Source: Aulosira sp. FACHB-615 (GTDB lineage Bacteria > Cyanobacteriota > Cyanobacteriia > Cyanobacteriales > Nostocaceae). From it: a stretch of 64,000 bases of DNA. Shown piece after piece: positions 63,237 to 64,000 of the stretch (position 1 is the first letter of the stretch; each line of letters starts with the position of its first letter). The translations under genes and the position numbers were made by a program. Below the pieces are notes generated by a model that was not told where the DNA came from, searched no databases, and worked only from the letters and a program-made list of their open reading frames with translations. The stretch is taken from assembly GCF_014698045.1 (NCBI RefSeq), contig NZ_JACJSE010000011.1:1-64000 (forward strand), given 5' to 3'.

Positions 63237-63405
63237 AATTGATTCTATGTTGAATTGTTTTTACCTCAGTCAACCTAACTCAACAGTGGAGTTGTTGTTG
63301 TGTCTGATTACTTTTATAATAGGTTGATTAAATCAAGTTGTTAATCACGGATTTTTATTATTCACTACTTAATATTTAGCCCTATTCAACAAATAATATT
63401 TAAAT

Positions 63406-63445
63406 AAAAACATCCTAGATTTATTAATTAAATCTAGGATGTTTT
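63406..63445. terminator. Strong bidirectional terminator
   Basis: AAAAACATCCTAGATTT-ATTAATT-AAATCTAGGATGTTTTT is a perfect stem with A-run and T-run on its sides. It ends the aldo/keto reductase transcript (stop 63464, minus strand) and separates it from the precursor array. Confidence 0.9.
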
Positions 63446-63463
63446 TCTAATTTATTTAATTGA

Positions 63464-64000
63464 CTAAGTTTGAGGTTGTCGCAGGAGTTTAACCTTTTGA
63501 AATGGATGTATTTGATTAAAATCTAATCCGTAACGCACCATATCACCAAAGAGATTAATCTGCTCAATCTCTGCTGGAGATAGTCTACCTTTTTCTACTG
63601 CGGAGATCGCTTCATCAATTTCTTGTCTATTTGTCACCCCCATTAAGGCAACATCTACACAATTTTGTGATAAGGAATAACGGTAAAAATCTGGTATATT
63701 AGGCCACCAACACCACTCAGGTAAGCTTGGCGGTGGTATTATATGTTCACCCATAGATTTAAACGTCACAATTCCTGAACGTTGTAAATCTTGTGAATCT
63801 AAATTAGCAAATATTTTTTTCTGTGCTGTGCGATGAGCAGGATTATGTCTCACCATGACCACATCTAAAAAAGGATGATTTAACCAAGCTTGAGCATGAT
63901 CAAGATTATGAAAAGACGCACCGACATAACGCACCGCACCCATTTTCTTCAGCCGTTCAGATACACCAAAAGCTTCTTCGACAAACTGTTGATATCCTGT
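63464..64000 (-). CDS. Aldo/keto reductase, C-terminal part (cut by window end)
   Basis: The frame is open to the window edge (about 178 residues visible, starting ..TGYQQFVEEAFGVSERLKKM). GAVRYVGASFHNLDHAQAWL, LDVVMVRHNPAH and the NADPH-site segment VALMGVTNRQEIDEAISAVE fit the aldo/keto reductase barrel. The N-terminal catalytic Asp/Tyr/Lys lie outside. A strong terminator separates it from the RiPP genes, so involvement there is uncertain. Confidence 0.82.
   Translation of the reverse strand, partial: TGYQQFVEEAFGVSERLKKMGAVRYVGASFHNLDHAQAWLNHPFLDVVMVRHNPAHRTAQKKIFANLDSQDLQRSGIVTFKSMGEHIIPPPSLPEWCWWPNIPDFYRYSLSQNCVDVALMGVTNRQEIDEAISAVEKGRLSPAEIEQINLFGDMVRYGLDFNQIHPFQKVKLLRQPQT

Noticed and set aside
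1..64000. tRNA or rRNA genes
   Set aside because: No cloverleaf with conserved GGTTCGAATCC arm or rRNA segment was recognised; a covariance search would settle this.

Overview
The window looks like chromosome of a filamentous, probably heterocyst-forming (Nostocales-type) cyanobacterium. The evidence is the very frequent HIP1 octamer GCGATCGC, heptamer tandem repeats of the GGGGAGT / TAGAGGT kind, many short terminal-inverted-repeat elements, and cyanobacterial genes (orange carotenoid protein, Psb34-like protein, sufR-sufBCDS, NDH-2, a GUN4 domain). No rRNA, tRNA or CRISPR array was recognised. Species is not assigned.

Layout. 1-6.7 kb: a small secreted protein, then a complete tripartite efflux set (membrane-fusion protein, MacB-type permease, ATPase, TolC). 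6.9-9.6 kb: Psb34-like protein, an orange carotenoid protein with altered key residues, a pentapeptide-repeat protein and a periplasmic rhodanese. 9.6-11 kb: a frameshifted membrane protein, an internally deleted DsbA-family gene and a Rieske protein. 11-13.8 kb: a sulfide/persulfide operon (persulfide dioxygenase-like, rhodanese, TauE exporter, ArsR/BigR-like repressor). 13.7-21.9 kb: Mrp; a rearranged patch with HAD and DUF4058 gene fragments around a NUDIX gene; then HEAT protein, ferredoxin, acetyltransferases, methyltransferase, AprA-like flavoprotein and sulfonate-binding lipoprotein. 22-30 kb: caspase-GUN4 fusion, DUF6745/WGR pair, NDH-2. 30-36.5 kb: penicillin-acylase-family enzyme, a decayed CHAT-TPR conflict gene, an MNT/HEPN toxin-antitoxin pair and a small membrane protein with a duplicated tail. 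36.6-38.6 kb: ECF sigma and ChrR-like anti-sigma. 38.8-44.7 kb: sufR divergent from sufBCDS, with two SufR sites between them. 45.7-57 kb: a Wsp-like chemosensory cluster (CheW, CheR-TPR, two MCPs, WspD-like CheW, CheA-REC, CheB, REC-histidine kinase). 57.3-63.2 kb: a LanM-type lanthipeptide synthetase with five NHLP-leader precursor genes. 63.5 kb to the end: a partial aldo/keto reductase.

The most notable system is the RiPP locus. All five precursors lack cysteine entirely, and the synthetase's cyclase domain has lost two expected zinc ligands (Ser953, Ser998; only Cys999 remains). The dehydratase half looks intact. Together these suggest a lanthipeptide-derived pathway that dehydrates Ser/Thr but makes no thioether rings. 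Second is a Wsp-type array whose output is a REC-histidine kinase instead of a REC-GGDEF protein. The window also shows many short TIR elements, several of which have altered coding sequences (new C-termini or stop codons, in-frame inserts).
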